A stretch of DNA of 64,000 bases from Sandaracinaceae bacterium (GTDB taxonomy: Bacteria > Myxococcota_A > Polyangia > Polyangiales > Houyiibacteriaceae): NCBI GenBank assembly GCA_016706685.1, contig JADJJE010000015.1, positions 62,001-126,000 on the forward strand. The letters are read 5' to 3'. Made by a program: the position numbers and the translations under genes. The notes below the pieces were generated by a model that ran no database searches, was not told the DNA's origin, and saw only the letters and a program-made list of their open reading frames with translations. Every line of letters starts with the position of its first letter. The first letter of the stretch is position 1. Below, piece after piece: positions 16,936 to 26,373 of the stretch.

Positions 16936-18754
16936 ATGTCGCACGTGATTGGAATTGACCTCGGAACCACCAACAGCTGCGTCGCGATCGTCGAGAGCGG
17001 CTCCCCCACCGTCATCGCGAACAAGCAGGGCTACAAGACCACCCCGTCCATCGTGGCCATCACCGAGTCTGGCGAGCGTCTGGTGGGCCAGGTCGCTGCC
17101 CGTCAGGCCATCACGAACCCGCTCGACACCGCCTATGCGACCAAGCGCCTGATCGGGCGCGACTTCGACAGCGAGGAGGTGCGTCAGAGCCCAGTCCAAC
17201 GTGTCCTACCGCATCGTGGGTGGGCGGGCCGGTGACGTGCGCGTGGTGCTGCGTGGCAAGGAGTTCAGCATCCCCGAGATCGCGGCCATCATCCTGCAAG
17301 AGATGCGCATCGTGGCCGAGGACTACCTGGGCGACACGGTGGACCAGGCGGTGGTCACGGTGCCCGCCTACTTCAGCGACAGCCAGCGCCAGGCCGTGCG
17401 CGACGCGGGGCTCATCGCGGGCCTCGACGTGCTGCGCATCATCAACGAGCCCACGGCCGCGGCCATCGCCTACGGCTTCCACCGCGGCGAGGACAAGACC
17501 ATCGCGGTCTACGACCTGGGCGGCGGCACCTTCGACGTGTCCATCGTGCGGGTCACGCGCGACGGCAACTTCCGCGTCATCGCCACCACCGGCGACTCGT
17601 TCCTGGGCGGCGAGGACTTCGACGAGCGCATCATGGAGTGGCTGCTCGAGGCGTTCGAGGCCGAGCACCACATCTCGCTGCGCGAGTCCCCCGTGGCCAT
17701 GCAGCGCCTGAAGCAGGCAGCGCAGAAGGCCAAGTGCGACCTGTCGGCCGAGCTGCAGACGGAGATTCAGCTGCCGTTCATCGTGACCGACGGCCCCAGT
17801 GGCCCGCTGAACATGCACTACCGCATGTCGCGCGAGCAGCTGGAAGGCCTGACCATCGATCTCATCGAGCGCACCATCGAGATCTGCGCGCACGCCATGA
17901 CGCACGCCAAGCTGGGCAGCAAGGGCGTGGACGAGGTGGTGCTGGTGGGTGGCCAGACGCGCATGCCTGCCGTGGCGCGTGCGGTCAGCGCGCACTTCGG
18001 CAAGGCGCCCTCGAAGAGCATCCACCCCGACGAGTGCGTGGCCGTGGGGGCCGCCATCCAGGGCGCCGCCATGCTGCGCCAGATCGAGAACGTGAACCTC
18101 GAGGACGTGACGGCACACTCGCTGGGCATCGCCACCGCGGGAGACATGTTCGACGCCATCATCGCCGCCAACACGCGCGTGCCCTGCCGCGTGCCGAGCC
18201 TCTTCACCACCAGCCGCGACAACCAGGACCGCCTCAAGATCGTGGTGCTGGAGGGCGAGTCGAAGCGCGCCAGCGAAAACCAGCGCCTGCAGGAATTCGC
18301 GCTGGCCGGGCTGCGCAGCGCGCCCGCCGGGAGCGTGGAGGTGGAGGTGGCCTTCACCATCGACGAGGACGGCATCTTCAGCGCGGCCGCCAAGGACCTC
18401 GAGACGGGCCAAGAGACGCGCATCGAGATCACGGGCGACAGCGGCCTGAGCCCGCAGGAGCTGCAAGCGCTGAGCGACGAGCACGCCGAGTACCTGGAGG
18501 CGCGCCGTGGCGAGGAGCTGCTGGAGGGCTTGCGGCAGAGCGCCGAGACGCTGCTGGCCGGCCTCGAGCGCTCGCTGGAGCGCCTGGGCACGCTGGTGAA
18601 GAAGAGCCCCGACGCGCAGGAAGCGGAGGCCAATGCCCGCGAGGTCGTGGGCCGCGCGCGCACGCACCTGGCCCGTGCGTCGCGGGGTGAGCTGGCCGAG
18701 CACCTGGTGCTGCTCGAGGACGCGGCGCGCCAGGTCGAACCCTACGCTCGTTGA
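16936..18754 (+). pseudogene. Hsp70 (DnaK-type) chaperone gene interrupted by a one-base frameshift
   Basis: The N-terminal part (from ATG 16936) reads GIDLGTTNSCVAIVESGSPT and ends in the wrong frame after 17190; the rest (frame +1, from about 17193) continues as SNVSYRIVGGRAGDVRVVL, NEPTAAAIAYGF, VYDLGGGTFDVSIV, VVLVGGQTRMPAV. One extra C in the CCC run 17190-17192 explains the break; without it the gene has 606 codons, the normal Hsp70 size, with ATPase, substrate-binding and short lid domains. Both halves are well conserved, so this is a very recent lesion or a sequencing error. The kinase gene starts nine bp after its stop, suggesting an operon. It looks like an Hsp70 paralogue, since no grpE or dnaJ is nearby. 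Confidence 0.85.
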
Positions 18755-18763
18755 GGACGCCCC

Positions 18764-19818
18764 ATGGCTGACCGCTTCTTCTGGTGTCCGGTCTGTGAAG
18801 AGCCCCACGACGCAGAGGGCGATCTGCCAGCCTCTTGTCCACTCGGGGACGCGCAGTCCAGCCGCTCCGACTCGCACGACACCATCTCGGACGCGATGGC
18901 GCCCACGCGCAGAGAGGTGCTGCAGACCGGCACGCTCATCGACGACCGCTACGTGGTGGAGGGGCGCGTGGGCGAGGGCGGCATGGGCATGGTCTACCAG
19001 GTGCGCGACCTGCGCGTGGGCCGTGTCATCGCGCTCAAGACCGTGAACGGCGCGTTCGACCGCGAGTCCCGCGCGGCCAAGCGCTTCTTGCGCGAGGCGC
19101 AGGTCATGGCGGCGCTGAACCACCCGGGCGTGGTGCGCGTGTTCGACTTCGGCGTCATCGACGCTCAGGCGGCCTACCTCGCCATGGAGCTGCTCACCGG
19201 GCAGACGCTCGGCGCGCGCCTCGACCAGGCTGGCCGGCTGAGCACGGACGAGAGCTGCAGCCTTGCCTGCCAGGTGCTGGCCACGCTGAGCGTCATCCAC
19301 CACTCGGGCTTCGTGCACCGTGACATCAAGCCCGCCAACGTGTTCCTGGCAGACATGGGCGCGGGCCGCTTGGTGAAGCTGCTGGACTTCGGCCTCAGCC
19401 GGGAGACGCGGCAGAGCGCGGTGCGCCTCACCAACCCCGGCACGGTGCTGGGCACGCCGCACTACATGTCGCCGGCGCTCATCCGGGAGCCGAGCCGTCT
19501 TCCCGCTCGGACGTCTTCTCGGTGGCGCTGCTGCTCTTCGAGATGCTCACGGGGGACCTGCCCATCGCGTTCGGCGACGAGCCCCTGATCCGCACCTTCA
19601 ACAAGATCCTACACGCGCCGCGGCGTCACCCGCACGAGCTGAACCCGGACGTGCCCGCAGACCTCGCTGCGCTGCTGGTGCAGGCGCTCGAGGGAGACGG
19701 TCACTTCGAGCACGCCTTCGATCTCTTGATGGCCATCGACGCCACGCAGGCCGGCGCCTACATGGGCTCCGAGCTGTCACGCTTACTGCCTCCGGCCGCG
19801 CCCGAGCGCCGCGCATGA
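18764..19818 (+). pseudogene. Ser/Thr protein kinase gene interrupted by a one-base frameshift
   Basis: Eukaryotic-like kinase. The N-terminus has a small Cys motif (WCPVCEEP...SCPLG, residues 8-27) that could bind zinc. Kinase domain: VGEGGMGMVYQVRD glycine loop, VIALKTVN lysine, FVHRDIKPANVFL catalytic loop, KLLDFGLSRE. After HYMSP the frame breaks near 19484-19486 and resumes one base out as SSRSDVFSVALLLFEMLTGD to the stop at 19818. Adding one base gives 352 codons. Lesion or assembly error, as for the adjacent Hsp70 gene. The stop overlaps the next gene as ATGA. No membrane segment follows the kinase domain. Confidence 0.85.
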
Positions 19819-20711
19819 AGGAGATCTTCCGCGAGGTCTGGTGGTCCTACCGCATGCACGACGGGCGACTGCTGGCGGGCGCCGTGGCCTTCTACGTGAT
19901 CATGGCGGCCACCCCCTTCGGCGTCATCGCGCTCTACGTGGCCAGCTTGGTGCTGGGCCAGGAGGAGGCGCGTCAGGTGCTGATGGAGCGCCTCGAGGTG
20001 GCCATGGGGCCCGAGGTGGCCGAGTACGTGAACGTGTCGCTGACCAACGCGCTCGCCCCGCAGCACGGCGCCTTCGCCACGGCCGTGAGTGTGAGCTTCA
20101 TCTTCTACGTGACCACCCGCCTGTTCAGCATGCTGCGCGCCTCGCTGAACCACCTCTGGGGTGTTCGCCCGCTGATCCCGCCGGGCTTCACGGGGCGCGG
20201 CCGCGCGGTCTTGCGCAGGCGGCTGCTGGCGTTCGCCATGGTGTTCGTGACGGCGGCGGTGTTCACCGCGTTCGGCGTGCTGCGCGCGGTCATGACGGTG
20301 GCGTCCCGCTGGATGGAGCTGCCGCTCGTGTTGCGCGTGGGCGAGTACCTGGGCTCCATCGGGCTGCTCACGCTGGTGATGATGCTGGTCTTCCGCTGGC
20401 TCCCGGACGCGCTCGTAGCCTGGCGCGATGCGTTCGTGGGAGGCCTCGTGACCGCTTGCTTGGCGAGTCTCGGTGGGCTCGCCATCGGCACCTACCTAGC
20501 CAGCGCGGGCGTCTCGTCGTCCTACGGCGCGGCGGGTGCGCTCGTGGTCCTGACCATGTGGATCTACTACACGTGCCAGATCTTCTTCGTGGGCGCGGAG
20601 TTCACGGGGGCGTGGGCCAAGCATCGCGGACAGGGCATCAAGCCGCTCCCGTATGCGGCGCGCGTGGTGGCCACCGAGCGGCACACCATCGCCGAAGACA
20701 TGGTGGAGTAG
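19815..20711 (+). CDS. YihY/BrkB-family inner-membrane protein
   Basis: 298-residue polytopic membrane protein of the YihY (virulence factor BrkB) family. Family signs: an N-terminal amphipathic segment before LLAGAVAFYVIMAATPFGVIA, the central LFSMLRASLNHLWGV, and C-terminal SSYGAAGALVVLTMWIYYTC followed by FFVGAEFTGAWAKHRG. About six helices. Family function is not established despite old ribonuclease or virulence labels. Start overlaps the kinase stop (ATGA), placing it as third gene after the Hsp70 and kinase genes. Confidence 0.9.
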   Translation: MKEIFREVWWSYRMHDGRLLAGAVAFYVIMAATPFGVIALYVASLVLGQEEARQVLMERLEVAMGPEVAEYVNVSLTNALAPQHGAFATAVSVSFIFYVTTRLFSMLRASLNHLWGVRPLIPPGFTGRGRAVLRRRLLAFAMVFVTAAVFTAFGVLRAVMTVASRWMELPLVLRVGEYLGSIGLLTLVMMLVFRWLPDALVAWRDAFVGGLVTACLASLGGLAIGTYLASAGVSSSYGAAGALVVLTMWIYYTCQIFFVGAEFTGAWAKHRGQGIKPLPYAARVVATERHTIAEDMVE

Positions 20712-20727
20712 CCCCTCGGGCCGCGGG

Positions 20728-21318
20728 CTACCAGCCCGGGTTCTCGAGCAGGTAGGCCGACTCGTCTGGGGTGCTGGTGCGCCCCAGGATGGCGTTGCGG
20801 TGCGGGAAGCGCGAGAAGCGCAGCACCACGTCGCGGTGGTCCTTGGCGAACTGCACCGCGGGGGCAACGGCCTTGCGGGTGGGCTCCGGGGTGCGCGTGA
20901 CCAGCGCCTCGAACTCCAACACGGAGCGCTCCTGGAGCGCCACGTCTTCGGCGTGCATGAGCGGCATGAGCGCGAAGTACTGGTACACGGCGGGCAGCTC
21001 CAGCAGGCCGTGTTCCAGCAGCGCGAGGGTGGCCTCTACGGCGAAGTCGTCACCCGCGTACATGCTCATGCTGTTGCGGAAGATGTTTCGGGCGAACTGG
21101 TCCAAGAGGATGATGCGCGCCAGCGTCCCCTGAGCGCTCTCGTCCCACTCGCGCAGCGCGCCGGCCTGGGCCTGCTTCACGAACGGCCCGAAGTGCACCC
21201 GCAGGTACTCGTCGAACTCGGGCGACTTGGTCCACCAGCGGGCCATCTTGGCGTTGCTCGGGAGTCCGTTGGCGTCCAGCTGGCCAAACCACTCGTCGAG
21301 GATCGGGAAGGGCGTCAT
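20728..21318 (-). CDS. DUF924 family protein
   Basis: 196-residue soluble helical protein of the DUF924 family, whose structure is TPR-like and whose role is unknown. Conserved: ILDEWFGQL near the N-terminus, RWWTKSPEFDEYLRVHF, IILLDQFARNIFRNSMSMYA, and FPHRNAILGRTSTPDE near the C-terminus. Full family length. Convergent with the YihY gene across a 16-bp gap; a six-bp hairpin (20724-20738) overlaps its 3' end and may help terminate both. Confidence 0.88.
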   Translation of the reverse strand: MTPFPILDEWFGQLDANGLPSNAKMARWWTKSPEFDEYLRVHFGPFVKQAQAGALREWDESAQGTLARIILLDQFARNIFRNSMSMYAGDDFAVEATLALLEHGLLELPAVYQYFALMPLMHAEDVALQERSVLEFEALVTRTPEPTRKAVAPAVQFAKDHRDVVLRFSRFPHRNAILGRTSTPDESAYLLENPGW

Positions 21319-21389
21319 CGGCCGGAGCCTACCACCGCTCCCCCCCGTTGATGAACCCTCTACTTGGCGACTTCACGCTATCTTGAGGC

Positions 21390-23051
21390 GTGCGCTTCCC
21401 GCCCCTCCCACTCCTCACGTTCTTCCTGTTCTGCCTGGCCGCCTGTGGAGGGCCGGCGGCCACCAGCGTACATCCCACAGGGCCCGGTGACCCCACGCAG
21501 GTGGACGAACTCGCGCAGGCCACCCCGCTCACGCCCGGCGTGCATCGCGGCGCGCTCGCCAGTGGCCACCCCGCGCTGGCCCAGGGTCAGCGCTTCGCGC
21601 TCTACCGCTTGGAGCTCAGCCCTGCGCGGCGGGTGCAGATTCGCATGCGCTCGGCGCAGGTGGACCCGCTGCTCGAGCTCACCGGCCCGGGCGGCTTCCG
21701 CGCCGCCAACGACGACGCGTTCCCCGGGACGCTCGACGCCATCCTCGAGCTGGTGCCCGAGGTGGCCGGCACGTACCTGCTGCGCGTTTCCACCGCGGTG
21801 GCAGGGCAGCTGGGGGCCTTCGAGCTCGACGTCCGCGAGGAAGAGCCTGTCGGGCGAGGGGATGCCCTCGCGCTCGGCGTGGCGCAGGACGGCAGCCTCG
21901 GGGCGCCCAACGTGCCCGGGATGCCGGGCCGCTGGCTCCACTTCCACGCGGACGCGGGCACCATATTCCACGTGCGCGTGACGTCCACGGCGTTCGACAC
22001 CGTGGCCACGGTCATCGCCCCCGACGGCCAGCGCTGGACGAACGACGACGCGAACGACCTCGGTCCCGACGGCACCGAGCGTGGGCTCGACAGCACGGTC
22101 ACGTTCGCCGCGCCGCGCGATGGCGTCTACCAGCTGGTGGTCACGGCCTTCGGCGGGCAGGGCATGGGGCCGTTTCGCGTGCGCAGCCGCCTGCGGCCTC
22201 CGCCGCGTCTGGGCGCCGATGGCAGCCGCCCCGATGGCCTCGCGGGGCCCGAGGGGGGCGGCCGGGTGCTGGGCTTGTTCGCGGGCATCACCGAGTACGG
22301 GGCGCGCGGAAACCTGTACGGCTGCGCCGACGACGCGCGCCTCTTGGCAGAGGCCTTCATGGGCAGCCACCTGCAACAGAAGTCCGACCACGTGCTGCTG
22401 ACCGACGCGCAGGTCACGCGCGACGCCTTCCTCGGTGGCGCGCGCACGCTGGTGGCGCAGGCTCGCCCCGAGGACGTGGTGGTCATCTTCTACTCGGGCC
22501 ACGGCGGGCAGGTGGCGCGCACCCCCACGTCACTCGGCGAGCTGGATGCCTTCGACGAGACGCTGATCCTGAGCGACGGAGCCGTGCGCGACGACGAGCT
22601 GTCCGAGGCGCTCGCGGGTCTTCGGGCGGGCACGCTCATCGTGGCCCTCGACAGCTGCAACAGCGGCGGCTTCGCGCGGGACCTGATCGACCGCCCCGGC
22701 CGCATGGGGCTCTTCTCGTCGGACGAGGACGTGCTCAGCGACACCGCCGAGCCCCGCCAGGCCGGCGGCTACCTGAGCTGGTACCTGCGGCGTGGCGTGC
22801 TGGGCGAGGCCGACGCCCGCCCGAGCGACGGCGTGCTCATGGCCGGCGAGCTGAGCGACTACCTGTACGACGGCTTCGTGCGGGACCACACGCTGATGAA
22901 CCCCGAGGGCAGCTCGGACCCCGCGCAGCGCCTGATCGTAGAGCGCGGCAGCCTGGCCTGGGGCCACGTGCTGTGGGCCTATCCCCGCAGCGCGACAGGC
23001 CAGCGCATCCGCCTGCCGGACCTGGCGCTCACCAGCCTGCCGCCGCGCTGA
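21390..23051 (+). CDS. Secreted caspase-like (C14 family) cysteine protease lipoprotein
   Basis: 553 residues from a GTG start. Signal peptide with lipobox (LLTFFLFCLAACGG), then two beta-rich domains of pre-peptidase C-terminal type (residues about 50-270; RFALYRLELSPARRVQIRM, GRWLHFHADAGTIFHVRV), then a caspase-like domain (residues about 285-500). Catalytic dyad visible: His371 in FYSGHGGQVA and Cys423 in VALDSCNSGGF. ALFAGITEYG-like GLFAGITEYGARGNLYGCAD opens the domain as in bacterial orthocaspases. The lipobox places it on the cell surface or in the periplasm, unlike most metacaspases. Substrate unknown. Monocistronic. Confidence 0.88.
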   Translation: MRFPPLPLLTFFLFCLAACGGPAATSVHPTGPGDPTQVDELAQATPLTPGVHRGALASGHPALAQGQRFALYRLELSPARRVQIRMRSAQVDPLLELTGPGGFRAANDDAFPGTLDAILELVPEVAGTYLLRVSTAVAGQLGAFELDVREEEPVGRGDALALGVAQDGSLGAPNVPGMPGRWLHFHADAGTIFHVRVTSTAFDTVATVIAPDGQRWTNDDANDLGPDGTERGLDSTVTFAAPRDGVYQLVVTAFGGQGMGPFRVRSRLRPPPRLGADGSRPDGLAGPEGGGRVLGLFAGITEYGARGNLYGCADDARLLAEAFMGSHLQQKSDHVLLTDAQVTRDAFLGGARTLVAQARPEDVVVIFYSGHGGQVARTPTSLGELDAFDETLILSDGAVRDDELSEALAGLRAGTLIVALDSCNSGGFARDLIDRPGRMGLFSSDEDVLSDTAEPRQAGGYLSWYLRRGVLGEADARPSDGVLMAGELSDYLYDGFVRDHTLMNPEGSSDPAQRLIVERGSLAWGHVLWAYPRSATGQRIRLPDLALTSLPPR

Positions 23052-23094
23052 AGAAGCGCTCCGTTGTGTCAGCCGTGTGCTGCCGGTCCGTCGC

Positions 23095-24108
23095 TCACGG
23101 GACCACGCAGGTCAGGTCGGCCGGGCAGTCCGTGTCGCAGGTGCCGCAGTCCAGGCGGTCGAGGCCGGCGTTGAGGCCCGTCTCGAGGGCCGGCTCGAGC
23201 CCGCCCAGCAAGCCGCTCACCTGGCCCGCGATCACGCTGTTCACCAGGCCGCAGATGATGCTGTTGAAGCCCGTGCCCGACAGCCGGATGCTCAGCATGG
23301 AGAGGTCCACATCGGCTTCGGTACTGACGTCGCGGTCGGTGCCGCACATCAGCTCTTCGGCCAGCATCAGGTCGGCGCTGAGCGGCAGGCCGCTGCCCAC
23401 GCCGAAGGTCACGCTGCAGCTCAGCGGGATGGTGCCCCCGCCGCCGATGGGGCTCGGGACGTTGCCCGTGAACGGCACCGACCCGCCGATGCGCGTGATG
23501 CGCCCTTGCACGCGCAGCACGTTGGGCGCGGGCTCGCTCGAGGGCAGCCCCATGCTCTCGAACGTGATCAGGCAGCCGTCGCGCGTGTCCGAGGGGCTAC
23601 AGCGCATCCCCTGACACAGCGACACGTTGCCGATGGTGGGGTTGTTGATGGCGAAGCCCGGGATGCAGAAGGTCTGCTCGATGGTGAGCAGGTCTGTGGC
23701 CAGGTCGCCAGCGCACTCTGCGCCCTCGAAGCGCTCGCACGTGGCCAGCGGGTTGAAGTTCACGCACTGCTCGTCCGCGCACGAGTCGGTGGTGCAGTCG
23801 CTGTCGTCGTCGCACTCCTCGTCCGTGCTGCACTCGGGGGGCGGCGGGCCCGCGTCCACGCCCACGTCCGGCGGGGTGCCCGAGTCCACGCTGCCGTCGG
23901 GCCGCGTGCCCATGTCGGCCATGCCCGCATCGATGAGGATGTCGCCGTCTTCTCGAACGTCCGCGTCTCCTGGGATCACGTCGCCGTCGAAGAGGACGGC
24001 GCCGTCCGGGAGGACCACGTCACCGTCGCGGGCTTCGAGGCGATGTGATTCCGCGCAACCGGAGACGGCGAGCAAGCAAGAGAGGGACGCAGAGGCCAAT
24101 AGTCGCAT
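23095..24108 (-). CDS. Cys-rich lipoprotein with acidic linker, function unknown
   Basis: 337 residues. The N-terminus MRLLASASLSCLLAVSGCAE is a lipoprotein signal with Cys near residue 18. Residues about 25-95 are an Asp/Gly/Pro-rich linker of repeated DxGxxD units, followed by a disulfide-rich patch (CSTDEECDDDSDC, DSCADEQC), an arrangement very common in Sandaracinus-like myxobacterial lipoproteins. The remaining 210 residues look like a beta-sheet domain ending in a second Cys cluster (CGTCDTDCPADLTC). No enzymatic motif is visible. The ATG at 24106-24108 is used; a GTG directly in front (24111) is an equal alternative. Confidence 0.75.
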   Translation of the reverse strand: MRLLASASLSCLLAVSGCAESHRLEARDGDVVLPDGAVLFDGDVIPGDADVREDGDILIDAGMADMGTRPDGSVDSGTPPDVGVDAGPPPPECSTDEECDDDSDCTTDSCADEQCVNFNPLATCERFEGAECAGDLATDLLTIEQTFCIPGFAINNPTIGNVSLCQGMRCSPSDTRDGCLITFESMGLPSSEPAPNVLRVQGRITRIGGSVPFTGNVPSPIGGGGTIPLSCSVTFGVGSGLPLSADLMLAEELMCGTDRDVSTEADVDLSMLSIRLSGTGFNSIICGLVNSVIAGQVSGLLGGLEPALETGLNAGLDRLDCGTCDTDCPADLTCVVP

Positions 24109-24171
24109 CACGCGAGGATCCCGGCCCGCGGGCGGCCGGTCAAGTCCGCTGCGGGCCGGGCGGCGCCGGGC

Positions 24172-25707
24172 TCAGCTGAAGAAGCGGCGCAGCTTGGTGC
24201 CGAACACGTACTTCAGCGTGTACTCGAGGTTGCGCAGGGTCTTGTCCGTGAAGGGGTACCAGTGGTCCTCTTTGTCGAGGCCCCAGCGGTCGATGACGAT
24301 GGGCAGCTCGTGGCTGTAGCTGCGCAGCGCGCCCGTGCCGTTCACGGAGCCGAGGCCGCTCTTCTTGAGGCCGCCGAAGGGCGCCTCGGGCACGCCGTAG
24401 GCCAGCGTGGCGTCGTTGATGCACACGGAGCCCGCCTCGATCTGCTTCGCGATGCGGATGCCCTTCTCCACGTCCTTGGTCCACACGCTGGCGCTCAGGC
24501 CGTACTCGCTGTCGTTGGCCAGGCGGATGGCCTCGGCCTCGCTGCCCACGCGCTGGATGGCGACGATGGGGCCGAAGGTCTCCTCGCGCATGATCTCCAT
24601 GTCGTGCGTGACGTTGGTGAGCATGGTGGGCTTGTAGAACACGCCGTGCGTGCGATCGACCTCGCCGCCGATGTCGATGGTGGCGCCGCGCTTGCGGGCG
24701 TCCTCCACGTGGTGGCGGATGATGTCCAGCTGCTTGTCCCAGAACACCGCGCCCACGTCCACGTCTTCGCCGGGGCCGTAGCGCAGCGCCTTGACCTGCT
24801 CGCGCACCATGCGCTCGAACTCGTCGGCGATCTCCTCCACCACGTAGACGCGCTCGACGCCCATGCACACCTGTCCGGTGTTGAGCATGGAGTTGAACAC
24901 CGCGCCGCGCGCCGCGCGCTCCACGTTGGCGTCCGCGCACACGATCATGGCGTCCTTGCCGCCCAGCTCCAGCGTGCACGGCATGAGCTGCTCGGCGCAG
25001 GCGATGCCGATCTTGGTGCCGGTGCGCACGCTGCCGGTGAACGAGATCTTGTCCACGCCGCCGCGCACGAGCGCCGCGCCCGTCTCACCGTCGCCGTAGA
25101 GCACCTGCACCACGTCCTTCGGGACGCCTGCTTCGTGGAAGCACTTGATGGCCCACGCGCTCGACTCGGGCGTGACCTCGGAGGGCTTCAGCAGCACGGC
25201 GTTGCCGGCCAGGAGTGCCTGCGCCGTGGGGTTGGTGGCCAGGCTGAACGGGCCGTTCCAGGGGGTGATCACGCCCACCACGCCGAGCGGGCGGTACACG
25301 ATCTCGAGGCGCTTGAGCGGGCGCAGGTAGCCGTGGAGCTTGCGCTTGTGGTCCGCCAGATCCTTCGGCGCCTTCATGCTCCAGTAGTTCACGAAGTCGC
25401 AGGCGGGGAGGATCTCCATGAACACGCACTCGGCGCGCGTCTTGCCGGTCTCGGCGCGCAGCGTGGCGATGATGTCTTCCTGGTGCGCGAGGAACGCGTC
25501 GATGGCGCGGTTCACGATGGCGGCGCGCTCTTCCACCGTGCGGGCGCCCCAGGCCTTTTGAGCGATGCGCGCGCGACGAATGGCGTCGGCCACGTCTTCG
25601 GCGGTCGCGACCGTGATCTCGCCGATGGGGGTCTCCCCGAGGGGGCTGCGCAGTCCGAGACGGCGGCGTCCATCCGATCCGGGGGCAAGCGCTTCAACGA
25701 TGGCCAT
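24172..25707 (-). CDS. NAD(P)-dependent aldehyde dehydrogenase
   Basis: 511-residue ALDH-superfamily enzyme that oxidises an aldehyde to its acid. Seen: GVVGVITPWNGPFSLATNPT cofactor segment, LLKPSEVTPESSAWA, catalytic Glu in CTLELGGKDAMIV, catalytic Cys in MLNTGQVCMGVERVYV, and EETFGPIVAIQRV. A C-terminal extension (YPFTDKTLRNLEYTLKYVFG) resembles ALDHs annotated as succinate-semialdehyde or fatty-aldehyde dehydrogenases; the substrate is not certain. AGGAG lies seven bases before the ATG. A 15-bp palindrome at 25739-25753 lies 31 bp upstream and could be its operator. Confidence 0.92.
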   Translation of the reverse strand: MAIVEALAPGSDGRRRLGLRSPLGETPIGEITVATAEDVADAIRRARIAQKAWGARTVEERAAIVNRAIDAFLAHQEDIIATLRAETGKTRAECVFMEILPACDFVNYWSMKAPKDLADHKRKLHGYLRPLKRLEIVYRPLGVVGVITPWNGPFSLATNPTAQALLAGNAVLLKPSEVTPESSAWAIKCFHEAGVPKDVVQVLYGDGETGAALVRGGVDKISFTGSVRTGTKIGIACAEQLMPCTLELGGKDAMIVCADANVERAARGAVFNSMLNTGQVCMGVERVYVVEEIADEFERMVREQVKALRYGPGEDVDVGAVFWDKQLDIIRHHVEDARKRGATIDIGGEVDRTHGVFYKPTMLTNVTHDMEIMREETFGPIVAIQRVGSEAEAIRLANDSEYGLSASVWTKDVEKGIRIAKQIEAGSVCINDATLAYGVPEAPFGGLKKSGLGSVNGTGALRSYSHELPIVIDRWGLDKEDHWYPFTDKTLRNLEYTLKYVFGTKLRRFFS

Positions 25708-25738
25708 GCTTCGCTCCTACGCCGATCAACGCGGCGAT

Positions 25739-25753
25739 GTGTACTTCGTACAC
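25739..25753. promoter_or_regulatory. Palindromic operator candidate upstream of the aldehyde dehydrogenase
   Basis: GTGTAC and GTACAC separated by TTC form a perfect odd-length palindrome between the aldehyde dehydrogenase start (25707) and the divergent receiver gene (25869). It is closer to the dehydrogenase and may bind a dimeric repressor, but either gene could be the target. Confidence 0.4.
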
Positions 25754-25868
25754 CTTCTAGCCGATTGGCGCCTGAGTGCAACACCTTGACGCACGCAAGG
25801 GCCCCTCACCGAATGAGGGTATGGTGGGCACGAGGCCACGCTGGTACGTTGGCGTTCGGGGGTAGCTC

Positions 25869-26303
25869 ATGGAAACCAACAACGACACGATGACGACCGG
25901 CGTTCACGCGCGGACACCGAGGCTGCTGCTCGTGGACGACGAGCCGATGCTGCAGTTCACGCTGCGGCTCATGCTGGAAGAGTTCTTCGAGGTGGTGGTG
26001 GCCGACTCGGGGGACCAAGCGCGACTGGCCATCGAAGCCGCGCCACGCTTCGACGTGGTGCTGTCGGACCTGCAGATGCCGGGGGGCTCTGGTCAGGACC
26101 TGTACATCTGGGCCGTCCAGGCCCACCCGGAGCTGGCGGGGCGCTTCGTCTTCATGACGGGCGGCGCGTGCTCCGACTCCGCGCGGGCGTTCCTCGCGCG
26201 GCGCGACGTCATCAGCGTGGAGAAGCCTTTCGAATTCGACGCCCTGATGGCGGTCGTCGCGCGGGCCACGCGCGGCGGCAGTGGGCTGGCCGCGTCCGCG
26301 TAG
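25869..26303 (+). CDS. Single-domain response regulator
   Basis: 144-residue receiver domain without an output domain. Canonical residues: acidic pair LLLVDDEPMLQFTL, phosphoacceptor Asp in DVVLSDLQMPGGSG, Thr in FVFMTGGA, and Lys in SVEKPFEF. Such stand-alone receivers act as phosphate shuttles or bind partners. It precedes the membrane kinase gene by 70 bp on the same strand, so it could belong to the same pathway, though the gap is long enough for a separate promoter. Confidence 0.92.
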   Translation: METNNDTMTTGVHARTPRLLLVDDEPMLQFTLRLMLEEFFEVVVADSGDQARLAIEAAPRFDVVLSDLQMPGGSGQDLYIWAVQAHPELAGRFVFMTGGACSDSARAFLARRDVISVEKPFEFDALMAVVARATRGGSGLAASA

Positions 26304-26373
26304 CTCGCCAGCCCAGCCCACACGCCGCTCGGCGTGCGCGCGGCGTTCCAGCAAATCTGATATCACCGCGCTG

